Shown here: positions 55,113-63,589 of the stretch, in pieces | How positions within the stretch are numbered: the stretch's first letter is position 1 | Layout of the letters: every line of letters begins with the position of its first letter | Assembly (NCBI RefSeq): GCF_011299095.1 | Contig: NZ_CP049889.1 | Span: forward strand, 1,654,501 to 1,718,500 | Source: Jeotgalibaca porci | GTDB lineage: Bacteria > Bacillota > Bacilli > Lactobacillales > Aerococcaceae | Direction: 5' to 3' | DNA: 64,000 nt | Notes under the pieces: generated by a model | The model's database searches: none | What the model was told of the DNA's origin: nothing | The model's input: the letters and a program-made list of their open reading frames with translations, nothing else | Position numbers and translations under genes: made by a program

Positions 55113-55914
55113 GACAGTGGATAACAAAATTACCAAAAAAGATCTAACGAAAATGAGTTGGAGGTATATCTTAGGAAGCCAATTGAACTGGAACTATGAA
55201 CGGATGATGAGTTCAGGTTATCTGTACGCGATTCTACCAGCATTGAAAAAAATCTACGGTGACAAACCAGAACAATACAAAGATATGATGGAAACACATA
55301 ACCAATTCTTTAACACCAACGCGAACTTCGGTAACTTGATTTTGGGTATTGATATCGCGATTGAAGAGCAAGATGGTTACGAATCAAAAGAAACAATCGT
55401 TGCTTTGAAGACTGCCTTGATGGGATCTTTGGCCGGAGTTGGAGATTCACTTTTCCACGTTATCTGGGGAACAATTTTTGGTTCGATCGCAGCGAGCCTT
55501 GCACAACAAGGTAGCTCTGCCGGTGTTATCATGTGGATTGTTGCTAATATGATATTGATGTATGGTCGTTCATTGCTACTACCTTTGGGTTACAGACAAG
55601 GTGTGAAGCTCGTTACAACGCTTAAAGATAAATTGACTTCATTTACTAATGCTGCAACCGTTTTAGGGATTACGGTAATTGGTGCTTTGATTCCAACGGT
55701 TGTCCGCGCAACAGTTCCTTACGTTTATGAAAATCAAGGCGTTGAACTGGTTTTACAAGATACAGTGGATGCGATAATGCCAGGCTTGGTCCCAGCAGCA
55801 TTGGTTGGTTTGACGTACTGGATGTTAGGCAGAAAAGGACTGAACTCAACACGTGTGATTTGGATTATCTTGATTCTCTCAATCGTCTTGAGAAGTCTTA
55901 ATATTCTAGCGTAA
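55099..55914 (+). CDS. PTS mannose-family EIID
   Basis: A 271-residue membrane subunit. The EIID signature region is clear: YERMMSSGYLYAILPALKKI, MMETHNQFFNTNANFGNLIL, GVGDSLFHVIWGTIFGSIAA. The start is the ATG at 55099 with GAAGGAGG six bases before it, within the EIIC end. Together with the preceding two genes it makes a complete transporter, predicted to import galactosyl hexosamine-type sugars by comparison with pneumococcal bgaC loci. No clear terminator is seen after it. Confidence 0.9.
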   Translation: MGMNKTVDNKITKKDLTKMSWRYILGSQLNWNYERMMSSGYLYAILPALKKIYGDKPEQYKDMMETHNQFFNTNANFGNLILGIDIAIEEQDGYESKETIVALKTALMGSLAGVGDSLFHVIWGTIFGSIAASLAQQGSSAGVIMWIVANMILMYGRSLLLPLGYRQGVKLVTTLKDKLTSFTNAATVLGITVIGALIPTVVRATVPYVYENQGVELVLQDTVDAIMPGLVPAALVGLTYWMLGRKGLNSTRVIWIILILSIVLRSLNILA

Positions 55915-56003
55915 GCGTAATCTTTAAATTAAATTTGAATAGCACCCCAAACTCCATTATAATCTGGTAAAATAGATGAAACTTTTCCTGGAGGAGGGTC
56001 TAA

Positions 56004-57041
56004 ATGAGTTTTGAAGCATTAAGCAAACATGTAAACATTGATACAATCAAAGCAATTACTCAGTTATCTGAGGAAGCTGCAGCTATGAAAGCAGCTCGTG
56101 ATACCGAACTGAAAGCAATTATCGAAGGTAAGGACAAGCGTATTCTCTTAATTATTGGGCCTTGTTCTGCAGATAATGAAGAAGCGGTGTTAGAATATGC
56201 ACGCCGTTTAGCTGTTTTGCAAGAAGAAGTAAAAGACAAGATTTTCGTCGTGCAACGTGTTTATACAAATAAACCGCGAACGAACGGTGACGGCTACAAA
56301 GGTATGATGCACCAATCAGATCCAAGCGGGGAAATCAACCTCATTCGTGGGATGGTGGCGGTTCGTCGAATGCACAACCGAGTCATTACCGAAACGGGTC
56401 TGACAACTGCCGACGAAATGCTGTATCCCGATAATCTAATGTTTATTGAAGATTTAGTCAGTTATCATGCGGTTGGCGCGCGGTCGGTTGAAAACCAACA
56501 GCATCGCTTCGTAGCAAGTGGGATTGACCATCCAACCGGAATGAAGAATCCAACTAGCGGCAACATGAAAGTGATGTTCAATGCGGTATATGCCGCGCAA
56601 CAAAAACAGGAATTGATGTACAACGGTCTGGATGTCGAGACAAGTTCGAATCCTTTGGCACACGTTATTTTACGCGGTGCTCTTAAAGAAAGCGGCGAAA
56701 TCATTCCGAACTATCATTACGAAGATTTAATGAAGACGATTAATCTTTACAAGGAAAGCGAACTGAAGAATCCGTTTGTTATTATTGATACGAACCATGA
56801 CAACTCCGGTAAAAAGTTCGATCAACAACTGCGTATCGTGCAAGAAGTACTGATGAACCGGAAATGGAATGAAGAAATCAATGACTATGTCCGTGGCTTC
56901 ATGATTGAAAGTTATCTGAAAGATGGACGTCAAGAACCGGGCGGCCAAGAATTCGGCCAGTCCATCACAGATCCTTGTATCGGCTGGGATAAAACAGAAG
57001 AGTTGGTTCGCTTCATTGCGTCCCATACACAAGTAAACTAG
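56004..57041 (+). CDS. aroF: 3-deoxy-7-phosphoheptulonate (DAHP) synthase, type I
   Basis: First enzyme of the shikimate pathway: phosphoenolpyruvate + erythrose 4-phosphate to DAHP. 345 residues, AroF/AroG class. IIGPCSAD is at 50-57 and KPRTNGDGYKGMMHQ binds substrate. GARSVENQQHR is the PEP-binding segment, and the metal ligands lie in GPCSA, NHDNSGKK and ESYLKDGRQE. GGAGGAGG precedes the ATG. Single gene with its own terminator; other aromatic genes are not nearby. Feedback specificity cannot be told from sequence. Confidence 0.93.
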   Translation: MSFEALSKHVNIDTIKAITQLSEEAAAMKAARDTELKAIIEGKDKRILLIIGPCSADNEEAVLEYARRLAVLQEEVKDKIFVVQRVYTNKPRTNGDGYKGMMHQSDPSGEINLIRGMVAVRRMHNRVITETGLTTADEMLYPDNLMFIEDLVSYHAVGARSVENQQHRFVASGIDHPTGMKNPTSGNMKVMFNAVYAAQQKQELMYNGLDVETSSNPLAHVILRGALKESGEIIPNYHYEDLMKTINLYKESELKNPFVIIDTNHDNSGKKFDQQLRIVQEVLMNRKWNEEINDYVRGFMIESYLKDGRQEPGGQEFGQSITDPCIGWDKTEELVRFIASHTQVN

Positions 57042-57092
57042 AAAAGACGATGAACCCACTAAAATTAGTGTGGGATTCATCGTCTTTTCTTA
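57042..57092. terminator. Bidirectional long-stem terminator next to array 7
   Basis: AAAAGACGATGAACCCAC and GTGGGATTCATCGTCTTTT pair with one small irregularity over 18 positions, followed by T-rich sequence. It serves the convergent aroF and PTS genes. Confidence 0.88.
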
Positions 57093-57108
57093 TTTTTTAG
57101 GCTTGTGC

Positions 57109-57400
57109 TGCGCACTCAAACGCGAAATTAGATCTGAGTGCGCCTTTTCAAGCCCAACCTGCGCACTCAAACGTGAAACTGGATTTGAGTGCGCATTTTT
57201 AGGTCCAACCTGCGCACTCAAATGAGAAACGGGATCTGAGTGCGCATTTCCAGTCCCAACCTGCGCACTCAAACGCGAAATTAGATCTGAGTGCGCATTT
57301 CCAGTCCCAACCTGCGCACTCAAACGCGAAATTAGATCTGAGTGCGCATTTCCAGCCCCAACCTGCGCACTCAAACACGAAATTGAATCTGAGTGCGCAC
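57109..57400. repeat. 51-bp hairpin array 7, six units (GCGCACTCA type)
   Basis: Units begin TGCGCACTCAA at 57109, 57160, 57211, 57262, 57313 and 57364, exactly 51 bp apart. Complementary arms are TCTGAGTGCGC or TTTGAGTGCGC, and the 15-base spacer ends CCAACC. It lies 14 bases before the stop codon of the convergent PTS gene. The unit is nearly the same as in array 3, 34 kb away. Confidence 0.93.
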
Positions 57401-57413
57401 CAACCCGCATATT

Positions 57414-58856
57414 CTATTTTCTCTTCCCAGGGTTAATTGGTTTTTCACGTTTCTCGGCCATGACCATGTCGTCATTGTAGCCCCAAATATAAGTGAGGAC
57501 GAACGAGAGCGCCAACGTCAGGAAAGTCACGAACACGGCGTACCAAAAATTCGAAGTAATGCCGTTGACCGGATCGATAAATGAAGGCAAGCCAATAATC
57601 GAACCGATGATACTCCACATATTAATCTTGAAGACACCCGTCAGGAAACCGCCGACCGCACTCGCGATACTCGCCATGATAAAGGGTTTACTGAAGCGCA
57701 AGTTAATGCCATAAATCGCCGGTTCGGTAATGCCACTAAACGCTGAAATCGCCCCGGCATAACCGATCTCTTTTACTTTTGGATTTTTAGATTTAATTGC
57801 TACGGCCAACGCAGCACCACCTTGGGCCACTATCGGCATACTCACCATCGCGGACAAGTAGCTGTAACCCAAAGTCGCGAAGTCATTCACGTAAATCGGG
57901 ATAATACCCCAGTGCAATCCAAAGATAACGAGTATTTGATAGAACCCGTCAATGACTGCTCCAAATATCGGCGCATTCCATGTCAGCAATGTTTGCAGTC
58001 CAACCGCCAAACCTTGCGATAGCAACGTAATAACAGGACCCGTTAAAATGAACGTCACTGCTGAAACCAAACCAATCACAACCATCGGAATAAAAATAGC
58101 TTGCACATAAATGGATACCCACGTTTTCAGCCAGGCTTCCAATTTCTTAACCATCCACGCAGCCAAAATCATCGGGAAAATGGAGTACGTATAAGAAACG
58201 AATGGGAAATTAAGATTCCCGAAGCTCAAAATATTCAAACTATTATTTGCAGCTTCGATAACAGTAGGGTGAATAATAACCCCACCGATAACCGCTGTTA
58301 AAATTGGATTTCCATCAATTCTTTTTGCGGCGTTATAACCAATAAGGACAGGTAAAAAATAAAAGACCGCATCTGCCATTGCATTAATGATTAAATAAAT
58401 ACTTCCTTCAGCCGTAATAAGGCCTGTCGTAGTCAGAACTGCAAGTAAACTTTTTATAATCCCGGAAGCAGATAGGATGCTGATAATCGGCATCATTGAT
58501 CCTGTGATAATTCCAATCAATTCGTTGAACCATGCTTTAACTCTCTTTTTTCCAGTGAGAGCAGGTTTAGGCTCTTCATGCTTCTCGTGGCCGGAGGTGG
58601 TAAGTTGCATTTGAACTTCTTTAAAAATATCATCCACAGCTTGCCCCACAACCACTTGATACTGTCCGCCCGCTTCGATGACACCCATCACGCCATCGAT
58701 ATTTTCGATATCCGTGTTAACAGGAATTTCATCATCTTTCAAATAAAAACGTAGGCGCGTCACACAATGGATAACTTTAGTAACATTCGCATCGCCACCA
58801 ACAGCGTCGACAATTTGCCGAGCCATTTCTTGGTACTGATTTTTTTCTTTTACCAT
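57414..58856 (-). CDS. PTS glucose-superfamily EIIBC (beta-glucoside/sucrose/trehalose type)
   Basis: A 480-residue membrane protein. The EIIB domain at the N-terminus has the phosphorylated Cys 31 in VIHCVTRLRFYLKD. The EIIC domain from about residue 105 has ten-odd helices with GSMMPIISILSASGIIKSLL and the GITEPAIYGINLRF signature. There is no fused EIIA, so it depends on an EIIA from elsewhere. No hydrolase or antiterminator gene is adjacent, so the sugar is open. Weak AGGGGTTG-type ribosome binding site. Confidence 0.9.
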   Translation of the reverse strand: MVKEKNQYQEMARQIVDAVGGDANVTKVIHCVTRLRFYLKDDEIPVNTDIENIDGVMGVIEAGGQYQVVVGQAVDDIFKEVQMQLTTSGHEKHEEPKPALTGKKRVKAWFNELIGIITGSMMPIISILSASGIIKSLLAVLTTTGLITAEGSIYLIINAMADAVFYFLPVLIGYNAAKRIDGNPILTAVIGGVIIHPTVIEAANNSLNILSFGNLNFPFVSYTYSIFPMILAAWMVKKLEAWLKTWVSIYVQAIFIPMVVIGLVSAVTFILTGPVITLLSQGLAVGLQTLLTWNAPIFGAVIDGFYQILVIFGLHWGIIPIYVNDFATLGYSYLSAMVSMPIVAQGGAALAVAIKSKNPKVKEIGYAGAISAFSGITEPAIYGINLRFSKPFIMASIASAVGGFLTGVFKINMWSIIGSIIGLPSFIDPVNGITSNFWYAVFVTFLTLALSFVLTYIWGYNDDMVMAEKREKPINPGKRK

Positions 58857-58971
58857 TGTTTACAACCCCTCTCTTTTGAAACCTATTATAAGTGACCGCC
58901 CATTAAAAATCCCATTTGAACCCTCGCAAGCCCTCCGTTATAATGAAATAAAAAAGAAGGGAGTCAGTCTC

Positions 58972-59454
58972 ATGCATGAAGAGGTATTGAGGAAGTTGAA
59001 TGAACTGGCTATATCTTATGAAACAGTTGTCCATCCGCCTGCCTTTACGACTGAAGAAGCGAACCAATATATAGAAGGAAAAGAGGGCGTCCGTACGAAG
59101 AGTCTCTTTCTGACGAATCGTAAAAAAACCGCTTATTACTTATTAATCATGGATGATTCCAAGCGCTTAGATATCACAAAGTTCCAAGAAAGTGTGGGAG
59201 GTAAACGTCTATCCTTCGCGTCACCTACAAATCTGATGGGGAAATTGGGCGTTGAACCGGGCGCAGTATCAATTTTTGGACTATTAAATAACCAAGAAAA
59301 AGACGTACAGATTTATTTTGACAAAGACATCATCTCGGAAGAAGTCATGAGCTTCCATCCCAATTTCAATGAAATGACACTCTTTCTCAAAACGTCAGAT
59401 ATTCTGCGCTTTATAGAAGAACTAGGGTACACGTACCACACCGTCACCTTGTAA
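58972..59454 (+). CDS. YbaK/ProX-type aminoacyl-tRNA deacylase
   Basis: A 160-residue editing-domain protein of the prolyl-tRNA deacylase (ProX/PrdX) group. Pieces: NELAISYETVVHPPAFTTEE, GVRTKSLFLTNRKKTAYYLL (the catalytic Lys region), KRLSFASPTNLMGKLGVEPG and GAVSIFGLLNN. Family members hydrolyse alanyl-tRNA-Pro in trans. The start is the ATG at 58972 with AAGAAGGGAG upstream; an in-frame ATG at 58876 lies before the promoter-like sequence TATAAT at 58938. Confidence 0.85.
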   Translation: MHEEVLRKLNELAISYETVVHPPAFTTEEANQYIEGKEGVRTKSLFLTNRKKTAYYLLIMDDSKRLDITKFQESVGGKRLSFASPTNLMGKLGVEPGAVSIFGLLNNQEKDVQIYFDKDIISEEVMSFHPNFNEMTLFLKTSDILRFIEELGYTYHTVTL

Positions 59455-59492
59455 AAGCGACTGTTTCCAACTAGGGGAGCAGTCGCTTTTTA
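59453..59492 (+). terminator. Terminator of the editing-domain gene
   Basis: AAAAGCGACTG and CAGTCGCTTTTTA form the stem around a 16-base loop. Confidence 0.85.
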
Positions 59493-59539
59493 TTAAAATT
59501 AGAAAAAAATAATTATTTCTTATACATTACTCATCTAAA

Positions 59540-59553
59540 TGAAAGCGCAACCA
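59540..59553 (+). promoter_or_regulatory. cre-like site upstream of arcA
   Basis: TGAAAGCGCAACCA matches the consensus TGWAARCGYTWNCW at 13 of 14 positions. It is about 140 bases from the probable transcription start, so its role is less clear than that of the second site. Confidence 0.4.
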
Positions 59554-59620
59554 ACTGATGCCGGGGTTATCGCTTTTTAAATGAGAAAACAATAAGTATA
59601 ATTACAATAGGAGCATACGA

Positions 59621-59636
59621 TGTGATTAATATCACA
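59621..59636 (+). promoter_or_regulatory. ArcR/Crp-Fnr-type operator of the arc operon
   Basis: TGTGATTAATATCACA is a perfect TGTGA-N6-TCACA palindrome. ArcR of bacilli and staphylococci binds nearly the same sequence to activate the arginine deiminase operon under anaerobiosis. Its centre is about 63 bases before the likely transcription start, the classical activator position. No arcR gene is in the window. Confidence 0.78.
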
Positions 59637-59657
59637 TTCAAGGCGTGATAAAACGCA

Positions 59658-59685
59658 AGAAAGCGTTTTCACTTCGCAGTATAGT
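59658..59685 (+). promoter_or_regulatory. arc promoter overlapped by a perfect cre
   Basis: A -10 TATAGT at 59680 lies ahead of arcA. The minus-strand sequence TGAAAACGCTTTCT at 59658-59671 matches the cre consensus at all 14 positions and covers where the -35 would be, so CcpA should repress the operon when glucose is present. Confidence 0.72.
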
Positions 59686-59718
59686 ATAGATAACAAAAAA
59701 ACAAGGAGGAATAATACA

Positions 59719-60945
59719 ATGGCAGCAAACACAGGTCAGGCAGTAAATATCTTTTCGGAAATTGGAAAACTTAAACAGGTCATCGTACATAGACCGGGTA
59801 GAGAATTAGAAAACTTAGTACCAGATTACTTGGACAGGCTATTGTTTGATGATATTCCGTTTTTAGAAGCAGCTCAAAAAGAACATGACGAATTTGCGAA
59901 AATTCTAGAAGACAACGGTGTCGAAGTTCTTTACTTGGAAAGATTGGTTACAGAAGCACTTGATGCAGCAGACGTTAAAGAACAATTCGTTGACGAGTGG
60001 TTAGCTGAAACGGGCCTAGCAAAAGGCGCAACGTATGAAGCAATTCGCCAAGACTTGTTGAACTATGATGATACCTTCGAAATGGTTCTTAAAACAATGG
60101 AAGGTTATACAAAAACAGAAGTAGAAGTTTCTGATTCTGTATCCTTGGCAGACTCAATCAGTGGTGACTATCCATTCTTGGTTGATCCAATGCCAAACCT
60201 TTACTTTACACGTGATCCATTTGCAACGATCGGAAATGGTGTTTCTATTAACCACATGTATGCCGAAACGCGTAACCGTGAAACACTATACGGTAAATAC
60301 ATCTTTGATTTCCATCCAAACTTCAAAGATACAGAAACTTATTACAAACGCGATGCCGAAACACGTATCGAAGGTGGAGATATCCTCATTCTTTCCGAGA
60401 AAACACTAGCAATCGGAATTTCGCAAAGAACGGATGCACGCTCAATCGAAACATTGGCGAAAAACATCTTTGGAACGACAAGCTATGACGAAGTATTGGC
60501 ATTCTCTATTGCGGAAAATCGTAAGTTTATGCACTTGGATACAGTCTTTACAATGGTTGACTACGACAAATTCACGATTCACCCAGAAATCGAAGGAGAC
60601 TTGCAAGTGTTCTCTGTTACGAAAGATGGCGAAGGCGTCAAAATTGAAGAAAAAGTTGATACGTTAGAAAATATCTTGGCTGAAGCACTTGAAATTGAAA
60701 AAGTAGAATTGATTCGTTGTGGTGGTGGCGATCCGGTTATCGCAGCACGTGAGCAATGGAATGATGGTTCTAATACGCTGACAATCGCACCAGGTGTCGT
60801 AATTGTTTACAACCGTAACACCGTTACAAACAAATTGTTGCGCGAAGCAGGGATAACGGTTCACGAGTTTGATGGAAGTGAATTGGTTCGCGGTCGTGGG
60901 GGCCCACGTTGTATGAGTATGCCAGTTTACCGTGAAAACATTTAA
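59719..60945 (+). CDS. arcA: Arginine deiminase
   Basis: Converts arginine to citrulline and ammonia, first step of the arginine deiminase pathway, giving ATP and acid resistance. 408 residues, starting with [20 protein letters not shown] and containing [37 protein letters not shown] and the active Cys 398 in [17 protein letters not shown] precedes the ATG. First gene of the arc operon, behind an ArcR-type site and a cre. Confidence 0.97.
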   Translation: MAANTGQAVNIFSEIGKLKQVIVHRPGRELENLVPDYLDRLLFDDIPFLEAAQKEHDEFAKILEDNGVEVLYLERLVTEALDAADVKEQFVDEWLAETGLAKGATYEAIRQDLLNYDDTFEMVLKTMEGYTKTEVEVSDSVSLADSISGDYPFLVDPMPNLYFTRDPFATIGNGVSINHMYAETRNRETLYGKYIFDFHPNFKDTETYYKRDAETRIEGGDILILSEKTLAIGISQRTDARSIETLAKNIFGTTSYDEVLAFSIAENRKFMHLDTVFTMVDYDKFTIHPEIEGDLQVFSVTKDGEGVKIEEKVDTLENILAEALEIEKVELIRCGGGDPVIAAREQWNDGSNTLTIAPGVVIVYNRNTVTNKLLREAGITVHEFDGSELVRGRGGPRCMSMPVYRENI

Positions 60946-60981
60946 TTAAATCATTAGCCAAATAGAAAAGGGGAGACACAC

Positions 60982-61983
60982 ATGTTCCAAGGAAGAAACT
61001 TTTTGAAAGAGATTGATTTTACAAAAGAAGAATTGAATTACTTAGTAGATTTCTCTATCCATTTGAAAGATTTGAAGAAACGCGGTATTCCACATCAATA
61101 CCTAAAAGGTCAAAATATCGCTCTGCTATTCGAAAAGACATCGACACGGACACGTGCAGCCTTTACTGTAGCAGCGAATGATCTTGGAGCAGCGCCAGAG
61201 TTCCTAGGTTCAAACGATATCCAACTGGGTAAAAAAGAATCGGTTGAAGATACAGCGAAAGTATTGGGAAGTATGTTTGACGGCATCGAATTCCGTGGCT
61301 TCAGCCAAGAAATGGTAGAAGACTTAGGTAAATATGCAGGCGTTCCAGTTTGGAACGGTCTGACCGATGCATGGCATCCAACACAAATGATTGCGGATTT
61401 CATGACATTAAAAGAAGAATTCGGCGAATTAAAAGGGAAAAAATTGGTTTATCTAGGTGATGGCCGTAACAACGTGGCGAACAGTCTATTGATTACAGGA
61501 GCGATTCTGGGAGTAAACATTACGATATCTACACCAGAATCTCTATTCCCTGAACAAGAATTAGTGGATATGGCTAAGAAATATGCGGAAGAATCTGGTT
61601 CAGTGATCGAAATTACAACTGAAACAGCTGAAGCAGTGAAAGATGCAGATGCGTTATACACAGACGTTTGGGTATCCATGGGTGAGGAAGACAAGTTTGA
61701 AGAGCGCGTGAACTTACTGAAACCATACCAAATCAACAAAGAACTAACAAATCATATCGAAGGCGACTGGATTTTATTACACTGTCTGCCAGCATTCCAT
61801 GATACTGAAACACTATACGGAAAAGATATTTTGGAAAGATTTGGAATCGGCGAAATGGAAGTAACGGATGAAGTATTCCGAGGTCCACAAGCGCGTCAAT
61901 TCCAACAAGCAGAAAACCGTATGCACTCGATCAAGGCAATTATGGCTGTAACAAATGGGAATCTCTTCATTCCTAAAGTATAA
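60982..61983 (+). CDS. arcB: Ornithine carbamoyltransferase, catabolic
   Basis: Converts citrulline + phosphate to ornithine + carbamoyl phosphate in the arginine deiminase pathway. 333 residues: carbamoyl phosphate motif STRTR at 54-58, the HPTQ motif in [12 protein letters not shown], and [10 protein letters not shown] for the ornithine site. The link to arcA, 36 bases upstream, identifies it as the catabolic form. AAAGGGGAG precedes the ATG. Confidence 0.96.
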   Translation: MFQGRNFLKEIDFTKEELNYLVDFSIHLKDLKKRGIPHQYLKGQNIALLFEKTSTRTRAAFTVAANDLGAAPEFLGSNDIQLGKKESVEDTAKVLGSMFDGIEFRGFSQEMVEDLGKYAGVPVWNGLTDAWHPTQMIADFMTLKEEFGELKGKKLVYLGDGRNNVANSLLITGAILGVNITISTPESLFPEQELVDMAKKYAEESGSVIEITTETAEAVKDADALYTDVWVSMGEEDKFEERVNLLKPYQINKELTNHIEGDWILLHCLPAFHDTETLYGKDILERFGIGEMEVTDEVFRGPQARQFQQAENRMHSIKAIMAVTNGNLFIPKV

Positions 61984-62000
61984 AAATATAAAATAAAAAG

Positions 62001-62031
62001 CTAGGATTGGGGTCAGCCGTCCCAATCCTAG
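62001..62031 (+). other. Hairpin between arcB and arcD
   Basis: CTAGGATTGGG and CCCAATCCTAG form a perfect 11-bp stem with a nine-base loop but no T run. It is probably an mRNA processing or stability element that sets different levels for arcAB and arcD rather than a full terminator. Confidence 0.6.
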
Positions 62032-62052
62032 ACTTATAAGGATGTGAATAAA

Positions 62053-63558
62053 ATGGCGGAAACGAAGAAAAGAAAATTTAAAATGCCAACATCTTTTACC
62101 ATACTTTTTATTATCATTGTACTTACTGCAATTTTGACCTGGCTTATTCCTGCTGGACAATATGATTTGAACGCTGACGGCGAAGTTTTAAGTGGTACTT
62201 ACCACTTAGTGGATGCCGCACCACAAGGGATTTGGGATGTTCTAGCGGCACCGTTTATCGGAATGATCGGTAACGAAGCAACGGGCGGCGCGATTGAAAT
62301 CTCACTCTTTATCCTGGTAATCGGTGGATTCTTGGCTGTTGTAACCGAAACAGGCGCGATCGATGCGGGTATCTCAGCAGTTATTAAAAAGAACGAAAAG
62401 AACATGGGTCGCTTAATTTGGATTCTAATGTTCATCTTTGCACTTGGTGGCTCGACTTACGGAATGGCGGAAGAAACAATGCCGTTCTACGCATTACTTA
62501 TTCCGTTGATGGTAACCGTAGGATTTGACTCACTAACTGCTGTTGCGGTTGTTTTGGTCGGATCAGGCATGGGTGTATTAGCTTCTACTGTTAACCCATT
62601 TGCAACGGGTATTGCCTCCGCAATGGCGGGAATTGGTTTAGCAGAAGGTATTGTTCCACGTCTTGTCTTCTTCCTGGTAATGTACTTCTTGGGAGCATCC
62701 TACGTATCCCGCTACGCAAACCGTGTACAAGCGGATCCTAAGAATTCCCTCATTTATGAAAAAATGGAAGATCAAAAGAAAGAATTCGCAGTAAAAGAAA
62801 ATATGGAAGCGATGACTTCTAAACAAAGAACAGTCCTTATCTTGTTCGGCTTGAGTTTTGCAATCATGATTGTGGGACTTATTCCGTGGAGCGACTTATT
62901 CCCAAGTTTCACATTTTTTGAAGATATTTATTACAGCATGCAGGATACACCAGTCATTGGTGCCTTAATCGGGCAAAGTTTCCTACCGTTTGGTTGGTGG
63001 TACTTGAATGAAATCACAGTATTATTCTTCGTCATGTCTATCATCATCGCCTTTGTATATGGTATTCCTGAAGATCGCTATATCCATGTGTTCTTGGAAG
63101 GTACCAAAGACTTGTTAAGTGTTGCTTTAATCTGTGCGGTTGCCAGAGGAATTCAAGTTGTAATGAACGATGGTCAAATTACCGCAACTGTACTCTATTG
63201 GGGCGAACAACTTTTAAGCGGCCTATCTGAAGGTATCTTTATCGTCGTAACGTATATCTTCTACATTCCATTGTCATTCTTGATTCCATCCACATCTGGA
63301 TTGGCTGCAGCGACAATGGGAATCATGGCACCACTTGGAACATTTGCTGGAGTAGCAGAAAGCTTGATTATTACTGCTTACCAATCAGCATCTGGTCTGG
63401 TAAACTTAATTACGCCAACATCCGGTGTGGTAATGGGTGCGATGGCAATTGCAGGCTTAGAAATTACAACATGGTGGAAATTTATGAGCAAGCTCCTTGT
63501 TATGATTTTCGCGGCTTCAGCAGTTCTATTGGTAGTATTCGCATTATTGGGTATGTAA
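62053..63558 (+). CDS. arcD: YfcC-family transporter, probable arginine/ornithine antiporter
   Basis: A 501-residue membrane carrier of the YfcC/DcuC-like superfamily with about 12 helices. Pieces: ILTWLIPAGQYDLNADGE, FILVIGGFLAVVTETGAID and a closing segment with SGLVNLITPTSGVVMGAMAI. In streptococci and other lactic acid bacteria such a carrier in the arc operon exchanges arginine for ornithine; position here makes this likely. I use the ATG at 62053 since AAGG lies about 11 bases upstream; a GTG at 62044 is too close. Confidence 0.85.
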   Translation: MAETKKRKFKMPTSFTILFIIIVLTAILTWLIPAGQYDLNADGEVLSGTYHLVDAAPQGIWDVLAAPFIGMIGNEATGGAIEISLFILVIGGFLAVVTETGAIDAGISAVIKKNEKNMGRLIWILMFIFALGGSTYGMAEETMPFYALLIPLMVTVGFDSLTAVAVVLVGSGMGVLASTVNPFATGIASAMAGIGLAEGIVPRLVFFLVMYFLGASYVSRYANRVQADPKNSLIYEKMEDQKKEFAVKENMEAMTSKQRTVLILFGLSFAIMIVGLIPWSDLFPSFTFFEDIYYSMQDTPVIGALIGQSFLPFGWWYLNEITVLFFVMSIIIAFVYGIPEDRYIHVFLEGTKDLLSVALICAVARGIQVVMNDGQITATVLYWGEQLLSGLSEGIFIVVTYIFYIPLSFLIPSTSGLAAATMGIMAPLGTFAGVAESLIITAYQSASGLVNLITPTSGVVMGAMAIAGLEITTWWKFMSKLLVMIFAASAVLLVVFALLGM

Positions 63559-63589
63559 GACAACCCGATGTTCGAAAGGGGTAATGAGT

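Noticed and set aside
57090-57410. A 106-codon minus-strand frame of the same repeated type
   Set aside because: Again the repeat array read in frame, with no ribosome binding site and no non-repeat domain.
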